Positions 7,938-17,033 of a DNA stretch of 44,927 nt are shown piece after piece. Below the pieces are notes generated by a model. The model searched no databases. It saw only the letters and a list, made by a program, of their open reading frames with translations, and was not told the origin of the DNA. The DNA comes from a gamma proteobacterium SCGC AAA007-O20 (GTDB lineage Bacteria; Pseudomonadota; Gammaproteobacteria; PS1; Pseudothioglobaceae): assembly GCA_000213395.2 (NCBI GenBank), contig AFHY01000007.1, forward strand, positions 1 to 44,927. Reading direction: 5' to 3'. Position numbers and translations under genes: made by a program. Every line of letters starts with the position of its first letter. Position 1 is the stretch's first letter.

Positions 7938-8741
7938 GTGATTAATAGAAATAAGATTTTGAAAAATATAATTGAACTTCAAAATATTACGGTATTTCAG
8001 CAAAGAAACAAAGTCTTTGATAACTTCTCTTTATCTCTAGAAAGAGGTCAGAATACGGTTATTTTAGGCCCTAATGGTGCAGGCAAAACAACTTTACTTA
8101 AGTTGTTAAATCGTGAACTTTACATTGTAGAAAATGAAAATAGTAGTATAAAACTATTTGGAAAAGATCGATGGAATGTACAACAATTGCGTGCTCATTT
8201 AGGGGTAGTTTCACATCACTTACAAAGTAATTATTCTAATAATACGTTGGGTCTTTACGTAGTACTGTCAGGCTTTTATGCAAGTGATGGAATTTGGCAA
8301 CATCAGAATTTTAAAACCGAACATATAGAGCTTGCCCATCAGGTTATGAACTTACTGGGAATAGAGGACTTAAAATCTCGTCAATTCTCAACAATGTCTA
8401 CGGGTGAGCAGCGAAAGTTTCTTTTGGCTCGTGCTTTGGTACATAACCCTGAAGTTCTTGTGCTTGACGAACCAACAAGTGGTCTTGACTTGCGGGCATG
8501 TTTTCAATATCTAGAAATTATTCAAGGCCTTATGAGTAGGGGTACAAATGTTATTTTAGTTACTCATCATGTCCACGAGATTCCACCTGAAATTACTAGA
8601 GCGATTTTATTGAAAGAGGCAAAAGTGGTAGATGATGGAGATAAAGCAAAGATTTTAACTAGTAAAACTCTAAGTAAATTATTTGATAGACCTATCAAAA
8701 TTATTGAGGAGAATGGCTTCTATCAGGCTTTGCCTGGATGA
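7938..8741 (+). CDS. Orphan ABC transporter ATP-binding protein
   Basis: A 267-residue single nucleotide-binding domain, similar to the COG1119 (YlmA/ModF-like) group. Walker A is GPNGAGKTT (about residue 45), Walker B is LVLDEPTSGLD, and the switch histidine is in VTHHVHEIP. The signature motif is altered to STGEQRK in place of LSGGQ. No permease or binding protein gene is adjacent, so the partner is unknown. The GTG at 7938 is the most upstream start; a more internal start is possible, as the first ten residues are poorly constrained. Its stop codon directly abuts the stop codon of the convergent hisD gene with no spacer. Confidence 0.85.
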   Translation: MINRNKILKNIIELQNITVFQQRNKVFDNFSLSLERGQNTVILGPNGAGKTTLLKLLNRELYIVENENSSIKLFGKDRWNVQQLRAHLGVVSHHLQSNYSNNTLGLYVVLSGFYASDGIWQHQNFKTEHIELAHQVMNLLGIEDLKSRQFSTMSTGEQRKFLLARALVHNPEVLVLDEPTSGLDLRACFQYLEIIQGLMSRGTNVILVTHHVHEIPPEITRAILLKEAKVVDDGDKAKILTSKTLSKLFDRPIKIIEENGFYQALPG

Positions 8742-10040
8742 TTATATTTTATTAACTCGATACTTTGCAGATTGAGCATGCGCTTGAAGGCCTTCACCAT
8801 CAGCCAATGTTGCAGCAATTTTGCCTAAGGTATTGGCGCTTTCACGTGAAGCCATAATCAGACTTGATTTTTTCTGGAAATCGTAAACACCGAGTGGTGA
8901 AGAGAATCTCGCAGTGCCAGATGTTGGTAGCACATGGTTTGGACCTGCACAATAATCACCTAAAGCCTCACAGGTATATTTACCCATAAAGATTGCACCT
9001 GCATGTTTAATGCTATTTATTAAGGCTTCAGGATTTTCAACCGAAAGTTCTAGGTGTTCTGGCGCAATTCTATTAGAGATAGCTATGGCTTCATTCATAT
9101 CTTTGGTATGGATAAGTGCACCTCTATTATTTAAAGCAATTTCAATAATATCTTTCCTGTCCATAGAAGGTAATAATTTTTCAATACTTTTCTCAACCTT
9201 ATCTATAAATGCTAAATCAGGGCAGAGTAGAATGGATTGAGCATCTTCATCATGCTCAGCTTGAGAAAATAAATCCATTGCTATCCAGTCAGGGTCAGTA
9301 TTACCGTCACAAATAATAAGGATTTCAGAGGGTCCAGCAATCATGTCGATACCGACTTGACCAAATACAGCGCGCTTCGCCATGGCTACATAAATATTTC
9401 CAGGTCCAACAATTTTATCAACTTTTGGTACACTTTCAGTGCCATAAGCTAGTGCTGCAATAGCTTGTGCACCACCAACAGTAATCACTATGTCAACTCC
9501 TGAAATATATGCAGCAGCTAAGACAAGTTGATTTGTTTTACCATTCGGTGTTGGTACCACCATGATTAACTCCTCAACACCTGCAACTTTTGCTGGAATA
9601 GCATTCATCAAAACAGAAGAAGGGTAAGAAGCTTTTCCTCCAGGTACATACAAGCCAACACGATCTAGTGGAGTAATTTTTTGACCTAACATAGTTCCAT
9701 CTTCTTCTGTGTAAGACCAGGTTTGTTGGTTTTGTTTTAAGTGGTATGCTTTAACTCTTTCTGCAGCAATTGTGATTGCATTCTTTTGTTTATCACTTAA
9801 ATCATTAAATGACTTTTCAAGCTCTTCTTGAGAAATCATAAGGTCAGTCATTGACTTTGCTTTAACACCATCAAATTTAATTGAGTAATCGATGAGTGCT
9901 TTATCGCCTTTGGATCTAATTGTGTTAATGATTTCTTCGACAGTGTTTAAAACATCTTGGTTAGAAACACTTTCCCAAGAAAGTAAAGAAGAAAGTTGTG
10001 TATTAAAGTCTGTTTGCTGTGAAGATAATTTAGTAATCAT
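8742..10040 (-). CDS. hisD: Histidinol dehydrogenase
   Basis: HisD is the zinc- and NAD-dependent enzyme of the last two steps of histidine biosynthesis (histidinol to histidine) in the cytoplasm. The 432-residue length is normal. Family segments are present: [30 protein letters not shown]-like text, the catalytic Glu-His pair in [10 protein letters not shown] near residue 330, and [20 protein letters not shown]. Its ATG overlaps the hisG TGA by four bases, which implies translational coupling. Together with hisG, murA and mlaC it forms the arrangement common in gammaproteobacteria. Confidence 0.98.
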   Translation of the reverse strand: MITKLSSQQTDFNTQLSSLLSWESVSNQDVLNTVEEIINTIRSKGDKALIDYSIKFDGVKAKSMTDLMISQEELEKSFNDLSDKQKNAITIAAERVKAYHLKQNQQTWSYTEEDGTMLGQKITPLDRVGLYVPGGKASYPSSVLMNAIPAKVAGVEELIMVVPTPNGKTNQLVLAAAYISGVDIVITVGGAQAIAALAYGTESVPKVDKIVGPGNIYVAMAKRAVFGQVGIDMIAGPSEILIICDGNTDPDWIAMDLFSQAEHDEDAQSILLCPDLAFIDKVEKSIEKLLPSMDRKDIIEIALNNRGALIHTKDMNEAIAISNRIAPEHLELSVENPEALINSIKHAGAIFMGKYTCEALGDYCAGPNHVLPTSGTARFSSPLGVYDFQKKSSLIMASRESANTLGKIAATLADGEGLQAHAQSAKYRVNKI

Positions 10041-10654
10041 AAGTTATCTTTGACTCTATCAACCCAATCAGTGATTTCGCTATGTTTGGTGTTAAATGAA
10101 GAAGAGTTAACAATGAGTCGAGAGCTTATATTTTCAATTAGTTCTATAGGGACTAAGTTATTTGCTTTTAAAGTATTTCCAGTATCTACTAAATCAACAA
10201 TACAATGGGCAAGGCCAACAATAGGTGCAAGCTCCATAGCGCCAGAAAGTTTAATTACTTCAACTTGTTTCCCTTGCGATTGAAAATAACGTTTAGTAGA
10301 ATTGACGTATTTAGTGGCTATCTTAAGAGTACCTTTTGTCAAGTCTTGGTCTGCTTGAGCTGCCACCATAAGACGACATTTAGAAATACCGAGATCAAGT
10401 AATTCGAAAAGGCCATCAGCACCATGTTCTAAGAGCACATCTTTGCCAGCTATACCAATATCTGCAGCACCATGTTGAACAAAAACAGGAACATCACTTG
10501 CACGAAGTATAATGACTTTGATGTCATCAAGATTAGTATCCAGAATCAACTTTCTACTTTTAAGCTCTTTAGCAGAAATAGAGAGTCCTGCCTTCTTGAG
10601 AAGAGGGAGCGTTTGTTCTAATATTCGTCCTTTTGAAAGAGCGATCGTGAGCAT
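10037..10654 (-). CDS. hisG: ATP phosphoribosyltransferase, short form
   Basis: HisG joins ATP to PRPP in the first step of histidine biosynthesis. The 205-residue product is the short form: it has [11 protein letters not shown] at the start, [14 protein letters not shown] and the PRPP-binding region [15 protein letters not shown], but lacks the C-terminal regulatory ACT-like domain of the ~295-residue long form. Short HisG enzymes need the HisS-like subunit HisZ for activity and histidine feedback. No hisZ is in the window, so it should lie elsewhere. It is 21 bases downstream of murA and overlaps hisD by four bases. Confidence 0.97.
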   Translation of the reverse strand: MLTIALSKGRILEQTLPLLKKAGLSISAKELKSRKLILDTNLDDIKVIILRASDVPVFVQHGAADIGIAGKDVLLEHGADGLFELLDLGISKCRLMVAAQADQDLTKGTLKIATKYVNSTKRYFQSQGKQVEVIKLSGAMELAPIVGLAHCIVDLVDTGNTLKANNLVPIELIENISSRLIVNSSSFNTKHSEITDWVDRVKDNL

Positions 10655-10675
10655 GTTGTTATTAGTTTTGTTTGC

Positions 10676-11935
10676 TTAGTGTTGTACGCGTTCTATATTA
10701 GCGCCCAACATTTTAAATTTTTCTTCGATCATTTCATAGCCGCGATCAAGATGGTATACACGTTCAATGGTGGTTGAACCTTTTGCTGCCAATCCTGCCA
10801 AAACAAGACTTGCAGAGGCTCTAAGGTCTGTAGCCATTAAATTTGCACCAGTGAGGAATTTTACCCCTTTACAAACAACAGTGTTGCCTTCAAGTTTAAG
10901 ATTTGCCCCCATACGACTCAGTTCAGGTACATGCATAAAGCGATTTTCAAAGATAGTTTCGGTGATAGTGCTACTTCCTTCGGCAATTGAATTAAGTGCC
11001 ATAAATTGTGCTTGCATATCGGTCGGAAAATTTGGATAGGCACTAGTACGTATATTAACTGCCTGAGGTCGTCTACTTTTCATGTCGAGTTTAATTGAGT
11101 TTTTGTTAGTTTGAATATCAGCACCTGTTTCAATAAGTTTTCCTATTACTGATCGCATAGTGTCAGTTTCAATACCGTTTACCGTTATACAGCCACCCGT
11201 AATTGCCGCTGCCACCAAATAAGTACCAGCTTCAATACGGTCTGGACAGATACTGTATTCAGTACCACTGAGTCGATCTACACCTTCGATGATGAGTGTT
11301 GAAGTATTTTCACCAGTTATTTTTGCGCCCATCTTTCTCAAGCAACAAATTAAGTCTGTAACTTCTGGTTCTTGAGCTGCATTGTTGATTGTAGTGACAC
11401 CTTTAGCAACTGTTGCCGCCATAAGAATGTTTTCTGTTGCAGTCACCGAGATTAGATCAAAGTTAATTTGAGTACCAACTAACTCTTTAGCAGATGCATG
11501 AATATAACCATTTTTTACTTCAATTTTTGCACCCATTTTCTGCAGTGCATCAAGATGCAAGTTAACAGGACGAGTACCAATAGCACAACCGCCAGGTAGT
11601 GATATTTTAGCTTTTTTGTATTTTGCTAACATTGGTCCGAGAGTCAATATAGAGGCACGCATTGTTTTAACCAGAGAGTAGTCGGCTGTAAGATTAGTAA
11701 GAGTTGAGGAGTCAATAAAAATAGAGCCATCTTCTTCAAGGACAAAATTAGAACCCATTTCCATCAACAGGCGCAAGGTAGTTGAAACGTCACTTAGTTG
11801 GGGAGTATTTGCTAGTTTTAGTGGTCCATCAGCTAAAATTGATGCAAAAAAAATCGGTAAAGTAGCATTTTTTGAGCCAGAGGTTTTAATAGTTCCATTC
11901 AGTGGGATTCCGCCCTGAATAACTAGTTTATACAT
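10676..11935 (-). CDS. murA: UDP-N-acetylglucosamine 1-carboxyvinyltransferase
   Basis: MurA transfers enolpyruvate from PEP to UDP-GlcNAc, the first committed step of peptidoglycan synthesis in the cytoplasm. The 419-residue length is normal. It has the N-terminal GTIKTSGSKNATLPI, the active-site loop with the catalytic Cys in LPGGCAIGTRPVNLHL (fosfomycin-type Cys, not the Asp variant), and FPTDMQAQFMAL. It lies 7 bases downstream of mlaC and upstream of hisG. In many relatives mlaB and ibaG sit between mlaC and murA; both are missing here. Confidence 0.98.
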   Translation of the reverse strand: MYKLVIQGGIPLNGTIKTSGSKNATLPIFFASILADGPLKLANTPQLSDVSTTLRLLMEMGSNFVLEEDGSIFIDSSTLTNLTADYSLVKTMRASILTLGPMLAKYKKAKISLPGGCAIGTRPVNLHLDALQKMGAKIEVKNGYIHASAKELVGTQINFDLISVTATENILMAATVAKGVTTINNAAQEPEVTDLICCLRKMGAKITGENTSTLIIEGVDRLSGTEYSICPDRIEAGTYLVAAAITGGCITVNGIETDTMRSVIGKLIETGADIQTNKNSIKLDMKSRRPQAVNIRTSAYPNFPTDMQAQFMALNSIAEGSSTITETIFENRFMHVPELSRMGANLKLEGNTVVCKGVKFLTGANLMATDLRASASLVLAGLAAKGSTTIERVYHLDRGYEMIEEKFKMLGANIERVQH

Positions 11936-11942
11936 TAATTAT

Positions 11943-12590
11943 TTAAGTCCTTTGAAGCATGTCTTGAAGTGTATTTTTCAAACCGCCTGCTCGACTTATT
12001 TTCTCATTGTAGCTATATTCAAAATAGTCGAGAATACTAAATGATTGATAAACTAAATCATAGATTCGCCATCGATCTTTTCGAATCAATTTTAGAGTTA
12101 CAGCGGCGGTTATGTATCGATATTCATCCTCAAGAGACGAGACTATTTTGACTTCAGCTAAATTATTAAGTTGAGAGAAATTTTTATCTACAGTGATATT
12201 GACGTGTTCCCAGCTCTCCATATTAACTAGACTGTTGATGTACTCTTCAATCAAAGTTGTCTTTATATCCCTTTCAAATACCTTTCTATCCATGGGTTGA
12301 AGTTGTTTCCAGTATTTGCCCAAGACAAGTTCAGTACTGTACTCAAGATCAATATATGGAATAATTTTCTTTTTAGTAAGACTGAGTGCACTAAAAAAAT
12401 TGTTATTGCCTTCAGTATGGAGGTCTATAAATGAGCAGAGTATATCCCCAAGAATGGCCTCGGCTTGTTCTACAGGTAAATCCTTAGCATTATTGGGATG
12501 AATTGATGGGCATGAATTAGCAGCAAATATGATTCCGATAAAAGAGATATTGATCAGGAATGCCTTTAAAATATTAAGGAGTATTTTCAT
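11943..12590 (-). CDS. mlaC: MlaC-like periplasmic phospholipid-binding protein
   Basis: MlaC (Ttg2/Tol_Tol_Ttg2 family) shuttles phospholipids between the outer-membrane MlaA complex and the inner-membrane MlaFEDB transporter. The 215-residue product has an N-terminal signal peptide (about 1-26) and the family segments LVLGKYWKQL and RWRIYDLVYQSFSIL. The position just upstream of murA fits the usual mla-murA order. It is the first gene of this minus-strand group: only 29 bases separate it from the divergent uvrC, so mlaF, mlaE and mlaD are not next to it. The sequence is rather divergent, but the family call is good. Confidence 0.85.
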   Translation of the reverse strand: MKILLNILKAFLINISFIGIIFAANSCPSIHPNNAKDLPVEQAEAILGDILCSFIDLHTEGNNNFFSALSLTKKKIIPYIDLEYSTELVLGKYWKQLQPMDRKVFERDIKTTLIEEYINSLVNMESWEHVNITVDKNFSQLNNLAEVKIVSSLEDEYRYITAAVTLKLIRKDRWRIYDLVYQSFSILDYFEYSYNEKISRAGGLKNTLQDMLQRT

Positions 12591-12619
12591 GCGGTTATTG
12601 TACTATATTTAAGAGTTAA

Positions 12620-14425
12620 TTGATTGAAATGAAAAAGCAAAATATTAAAAATAAACTTAAGAATCTAAGTAAGAATTCTGGCGTCTATAAGATGCTAGAT
12701 CGAAATCGTAATGTTATCTATATTGGTAAAGCTAAGAATTTGAAAAACCGAGTTTCTCAGTATTTTACTCAGTCGAATCATAACAACAAAATGCAAGCGC
12801 TCCAAAAGAATATTTACGATTTTTCAGTCATAATTACAAAAACAGAAACGCAAGCACTTTTATTAGAAAACGATCTGATAAAACAATATAAGCCTAAATA
12901 TAATATATTGCTTAAAGATGCTAAAAGTTATCCCTATATTTATATTAGTAATGATAAACATCCCAGATTAGGGCTCTATCGAGGTAAAAAAAATAATAAT
13001 TACAAGTACTTTGGTCCTTATCCTTCTGCTCATGTTGCTCGAGATGCTTTGGCATTATTAAAGAAAATATTTAAAGTTAGGCAATGCACTAATAGTTTTT
13101 ATCGTTCTCGTTCAAGACCTTGTTTAGAATATCAAATAGGTCTTTGTAGTGCGCCTTGTGTTGGAAAAGTTTCTGATGTGAAGTATGTACAAGATGTTGA
13201 AATGGTAAACCTGTTTTTGAATGGAAAAAGCAGTAGACTACTTAATCAAGTCTCAAAAAAAATGAAACAGGCCTCAATTGATCTTGATTTTGAAGCTGCT
13301 GCAAATTATCGAGATCAGTTGATTGGTCTGCGTACAATACAGGAAAGGCATGGCTCCCAATTTAGTTCAGATATGGATGTTATCAGTATCACACAAGAGT
13401 CAAATATTCATTGTATTGAAGTAATGTTTGTTCGCTCAGGGAAACAAATAGCTAACGAAAGTGTTTTTCCGAAGAATGCTAAAGGTGAGACATGTGAAAA
13501 AGTTTTGAGCGCTTTTTTGCCCTTATATTATTTAGGAAAAAGCACGCCTAAGCAAATCATCCTTAGTCACAAATTGGAAGACAAGGTATTGATAGCATCT
13601 GCCTTGTCAACTAAATTAATTCAATTTCCAGGCATTGATAAGAAACATTTTTTAGAGATTGCAACGCTCAATGCCAAGGAGAATTTAAAGCAGCATTTGT
13701 TGTTAAGTTTTACTAAAAAGAAACAACTTGAATGTATTCAAAAGACCCTAGCGCTGTCTAAACTTCCAGAAGTTATGGAATGTTTTGATATTAGCCATAC
13801 CATGGGTGAAGCAACTACGGCTTCATGCGTTGTTTTTGAAAAAGGGTTGCCAAAAACCAGTAAGTATCGACAATTCAATATCATTAATATTAAACCAGGA
13901 GATGACTATGCAGCCATAAATCAGGCAGTTTATCGCCGATACTCAGGTCTACTTAAGTCTAAAAAATCTCTACCTGACATAGTTTTTATTGATGGTGGAG
14001 TGGGTCAACTTAACCAAGCAATAATGGTAATGAATTCTATTGGAATAGAGTCAATACAGATAGTAGGTGTTGCTAAGGATAGTAGCAGAAAGTCAGGTCT
14101 TGAAAGCCTTATCACAATTGAAAATGACAAGGTTAATCGAATTAATTTAACCCCACATGACCCTGCATTATTACTAATTAATCATATTCGGGACGAATCT
14201 CACAGATTTGCAATTAAAAACCATCGAAATAAAAGAGCTGTAAAGCGAAACACCTCATCCCTCGAAAATATTAAAGGTATTGGTGTCAAGAAACGAAGTG
14301 CTCTGTTGAATTATTTTGGTGGGCTACAAGAAATCAAAAATTCCAGTATTGATGAGTTGCAAAAAGTAATTGGCATCAACTACAAATTGGCGACTAAAAT
14401 ACAAGAAACACTAAAAAATAATTAA
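12620..14425 (+). CDS. uvrC: Excinuclease ABC subunit C
   Basis: UvrC makes the two incisions of nucleotide excision repair with UvrB. The 601-residue product has the GIY-YIG nuclease domain at the N-terminus (GVYKMLD then VIYIGKAKNLKNRV), a cysteine-containing linker, the UVR helical pair near 205-240 that contacts UvrB, the RNase H-like nuclease domain (ECFDISHTMGE and VFIDGGVGQLNQA), and a C-terminal helix-hairpin-helix (LENIKGIGVKKRSALL). The TTG at 12620 has AAGAG five bases upstream. The ATG at 12629 is an equally plausible start and would remove three residues. It is divergent from mlaC. Confidence 0.97.
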   Translation: MIEMKKQNIKNKLKNLSKNSGVYKMLDRNRNVIYIGKAKNLKNRVSQYFTQSNHNNKMQALQKNIYDFSVIITKTETQALLLENDLIKQYKPKYNILLKDAKSYPYIYISNDKHPRLGLYRGKKNNNYKYFGPYPSAHVARDALALLKKIFKVRQCTNSFYRSRSRPCLEYQIGLCSAPCVGKVSDVKYVQDVEMVNLFLNGKSSRLLNQVSKKMKQASIDLDFEAAANYRDQLIGLRTIQERHGSQFSSDMDVISITQESNIHCIEVMFVRSGKQIANESVFPKNAKGETCEKVLSAFLPLYYLGKSTPKQIILSHKLEDKVLIASALSTKLIQFPGIDKKHFLEIATLNAKENLKQHLLLSFTKKKQLECIQKTLALSKLPEVMECFDISHTMGEATTASCVVFEKGLPKTSKYRQFNIINIKPGDDYAAINQAVYRRYSGLLKSKKSLPDIVFIDGGVGQLNQAIMVMNSIGIESIQIVGVAKDSSRKSGLESLITIENDKVNRINLTPHDPALLLINHIRDESHRFAIKNHRNKRAVKRNTSSLENIKGIGVKKRSALLNYFGGLQEIKNSSIDELQKVIGINYKLATKIQETLKNN

Positions 14426-14429
14426 AGTT

Positions 14430-14609
14430 ATGTTTTTATTGAGATTACTAATAGTGGCGTTGATTGTGAGTTATGTTATTTGGTTTTTTAATACTCGAAT
14501 TATGGGTAAAAGTTTATCCTTATATAAAGTAACTTCATGGGTTTTAGTAGCAACAGTCGCGATTTATGTTTTTCTTGCTGGCGTTTCTTTTCTTGTTGAG
14601 GGTTTCTGA
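14430..14609 (+). CDS. Small two-helix membrane protein, unknown
   Basis: A 59-residue ORF starts with ATG five bases after the uvrC stop and ends with TGA at 14607-14609. It has two clear hydrophobic helices (about residues 2-20 and 37-54) separated by a short polar loop containing NTRIMGKSLS. No family is recognised. It overlaps the 3' end of the convergent HAD gene by 46 bases. Close spacing behind uvrC, continuous hydrophobic pattern and lack of any other gene in the gap support it as real, but the Shine-Dalgarno is weak and chance is not excluded. Confidence 0.55.
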   Translation: MFLLRLLIVALIVSYVIWFFNTRIMGKSLSLYKVTSWVLVATVAIYVFLAGVSFLVEGF

Positions 14610-15151
14610 TTCTTACTTGAAAGGATTAATGTGTTGAGGTGCTTTGTGTTTGCGATGATTCTATTAGTTGCATTAACAATAATAGATAATTGAGATACCT
14701 CCCATATTGGCAAATCTCTCATATGGTCACCCATGTAATCAAAATTTCTCTCACCAAAACGTTTAACTAGTGTTTCTGCTTTATTATGACTTGATAAGTT
14801 AAAGTCCTTATTACTTGCCATAACATCATCAAAAAGCTTAAGGTGTTTGGCTACGGCAAAAGCATAATTTTTATGGGATGCGGTTGCAAGAACAATTTTA
14901 CAGCCTTGTTTTTTTCTTTGTAGAATGTAGCTTATGACACTTTGATTGTATGGTAACTCAGGGATGTTTATTTCGAACCTCTTTACCAGTTGATCTTTTA
15001 GATAGCCTTTACCTTTCCATAGCCAAAAAAAGTAATGAAAAACCAACCAAGGTCTTCTCACTAAAACCCCTAGAGAAGATAAAAACAATAGATCTGTTTC
15101 AATAAGCGTGTGGTCAAGATCAACGACTAACGGAGTAATATTAGTTTTCAT
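14564..15151 (-). CDS. HAD-family phosphatase, UbiA-fusion type domain alone
   Basis: The 195-residue product is a haloacid dehalogenase-like hydrolase with the nucleophile motif DLDHT (D11, D13), motif II region IVLATAS, and motif IV GDHMRDLPIW. It resembles the HAD domain fused in front of UbiA-type prenyltransferases (shared pattern PWLVFHYFFWLWKGK, ELPYNQ, LATASHKNYAFAVAKHL, LFDDVMAS). Here the prenyltransferase half is absent and the protein ends about 15 residues after the HAD fold in a lysine-rich tail. It overlaps uup by 11 bases and is probably translated with it. The substrate is unknown. Confidence 0.82.
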   Translation of the reverse strand: MKTNITPLVVDLDHTLIETDLLFLSSLGVLVRRPWLVFHYFFWLWKGKGYLKDQLVKRFEINIPELPYNQSVISYILQRKKQGCKIVLATASHKNYAFAVAKHLKLFDDVMASNKDFNLSSHNKAETLVKRFGERNFDYMGDHMRDLPIWEVSQLSIIVNATNRIIANTKHLNTLILSSKNQKPSTRKETPARKT

Positions 15152-16997
15152 TGTCTAATTTACTCCATTGATCATATAGCATCTCTAACTGATGTTCCAT
15201 TTCTTTTAACTTAATAGTTAAGTTTTGGGCATCCGGATTTTGATAAAAGGTCGGGTTTGAGAGTAGTTTTTGAGCCATTGAGATTTCATTTTCTAAGTTT
15301 TCAATCTTTTCAGGTAAGGAATTTAATTGTTGTTGTAGATTATAAGAGAGCTTTTGAGGGATTTTTTGTGTTTTAGAACTTGAAGATTGAGTTTTTTTGA
15401 TATTCTTGGTATTTAATTTATCATTTTTTTGATCAATGTAGTCGTCATAACCGCCAATATATTGTTCAATAATTGCATTACCTTCCATGACGATAGTTGA
15501 ACTGACGATGTTATTCAAAAATGTTCTATCATGTGATATTAGTATAACTGTGCCAGAATAATCCACAAGCATCTCTTCTAGAAGTTCAAGTGTTTCAACA
15601 TCTAAATCATTGGTTGGTTCATCGAGTACGAGAAGGTTGGCGGGTTGAGATAAGATTTTAGCCAGCATTAACCGATTTTTTTCGCCACCAGAAAACATTT
15701 TAATGGGAGCCATAGCTTGCTTTCCTGTAAACAAAAACTGGCGTAAATAACCAATCACATGCTTATTTTTACCATTAACATCAATGTAATCTCTACCACC
15801 AGATACAAAATCCATTGCCTTCATATTAGGGTTAAGTGATTCACGCATTTGGTCAAAATAAGCTAATTCAATTTTTTTAGATCTACGAATACTACCTTTG
15901 TATGGTTGAAGCTCATCCAATAGAAGTCTAATTAAAGTCGACTTTCCAGAACCATTGCCTCCAATAATACCAATCTTATCACCCTTTAAAACTAGTAGCG
16001 AAAACGACCTAACTAGTTCTAATTCTCCAATCTGATAACTAATTTTTTTGACTTCAAAAACAATTTTTGAAACTCGCTTTTCATCTTCCAGTGTGTGAAT
16101 TTTTATATTGCCTTGCTGTTTCCGACGATTGATATATTGTTTGCGCAATTCTTTTAGAGCTCTAACACGACCTTCGTTACGAGTGCGTCTTGCCTTTATT
16201 CCTTGGCGTATCCATGCCTCTTCTTGTGCAAGCTTTTTATTAAATCTGTCATCCTTAAGATCTTCAGCATTAAGCAAGCTCTCTTTACGTTTTAAGTAGT
16301 CTAAGTATCCACATGCAAATACTGATAACTTTCCACGATCAAGGTCAAAAACCTTGTTAGCTATGCCTTTGACGAAGGAGCGGTCATGGCTTATTAGAAT
16401 TAAAGTGCCATGAAAGTCTTTAAGCATCTTTTCTAAATCCAGAATAGCTGTAATGTCCATGTGGTTTGTTGGTTCATCAAGTAAAAGCAGATCGGGCTCT
16501 TGAACAATCGCTTGAGCAAGCATAACGCGTCTTCTCAAACCTCCTGAAAGTGTTGTAAGTTTTGCGATTGGGTCCAGTTTGAATCGGTTTAAAATTGCTT
16601 CAATTTTGTGTAAATAATGCCAAGCATCTTTCTGTTCAATTAATTCTTGAAGAGACGAGTTTTCTTCAATTTTGCCATCATGAAGAGACTGGTGATATTC
16701 TGCAATGAGTTTTCCAACATCCCCAAGGCCTTGGGCGACAATATTAAATAAGGAATGCTCAATATCTTGGGGAGGGTATTGCTCTAAATAACTGATGGTA
16801 GTATTGTTCTTAATTTTTAAGTTTCCATCGTCAGAATAAATCATGCCAGCCAACAATCGCATGAAGCTAGATTTTCCTTCACCATTTCGACCAATAAGAG
16901 CTATCTTATCTCCTTTCAGAATAGTAGCATTGACATCATCTAAAATAATTTTTTCAGAAAATCGTAAAGAAATATTGTCTAAGGTGATAAGTGGCAT
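15141..16997 (-). CDS. uup: ABC-F protein Uup
   Basis: Uup is a cytoplasmic ABC-F ATPase linked to ribosome function and to suppression of precise transposon excision, with DNA-binding ability in its C-terminal domain. The 618-residue product carries two nucleotide-binding domains: GRNGEGKSS, LSGGLRRRVMLAQ and LLLLDEPTNHMD in the first, and GGNGSGKST, FSGGEKNRLMLAK and LLVLDEPTNDLD in the second. A linker of about 80 residues lies between them. The lysine-rich C-terminal coiled coil (about 540-618) distinguishes Uup from EttA. It has no membrane segments. It is divergent from ccmH, with only 36 bases between the starts. Confidence 0.95.
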   Translation of the reverse strand: MPLITLDNISLRFSEKIILDDVNATILKGDKIALIGRNGEGKSSFMRLLAGMIYSDDGNLKIKNNTTISYLEQYPPQDIEHSLFNIVAQGLGDVGKLIAEYHQSLHDGKIEENSSLQELIEQKDAWHYLHKIEAILNRFKLDPIAKLTTLSGGLRRRVMLAQAIVQEPDLLLLDEPTNHMDITAILDLEKMLKDFHGTLILISHDRSFVKGIANKVFDLDRGKLSVFACGYLDYLKRKESLLNAEDLKDDRFNKKLAQEEAWIRQGIKARRTRNEGRVRALKELRKQYINRRKQQGNIKIHTLEDEKRVSKIVFEVKKISYQIGELELVRSFSLLVLKGDKIGIIGGNGSGKSTLIRLLLDELQPYKGSIRRSKKIELAYFDQMRESLNPNMKAMDFVSGGRDYIDVNGKNKHVIGYLRQFLFTGKQAMAPIKMFSGGEKNRLMLAKILSQPANLLVLDEPTNDLDVETLELLEEMLVDYSGTVILISHDRTFLNNIVSSTIVMEGNAIIEQYIGGYDDYIDQKNDKLNTKNIKKTQSSSSKTQKIPQKLSYNLQQQLNSLPEKIENLENEISMAQKLLSNPTFYQNPDAQNLTIKLKEMEHQLEMLYDQWSKLDNEN

Positions 16998-17033
16998 ACG
17001 TTAAAATTTGAACTTTAAATATCAACTGTTTGA

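Noticed and set aside
15141-16997. Antibiotic-resistance ABC-F protein
   Set aside because: The C-terminal coiled coil and domain pattern match Uup, a housekeeping ABC-F, and there is no resistance context.
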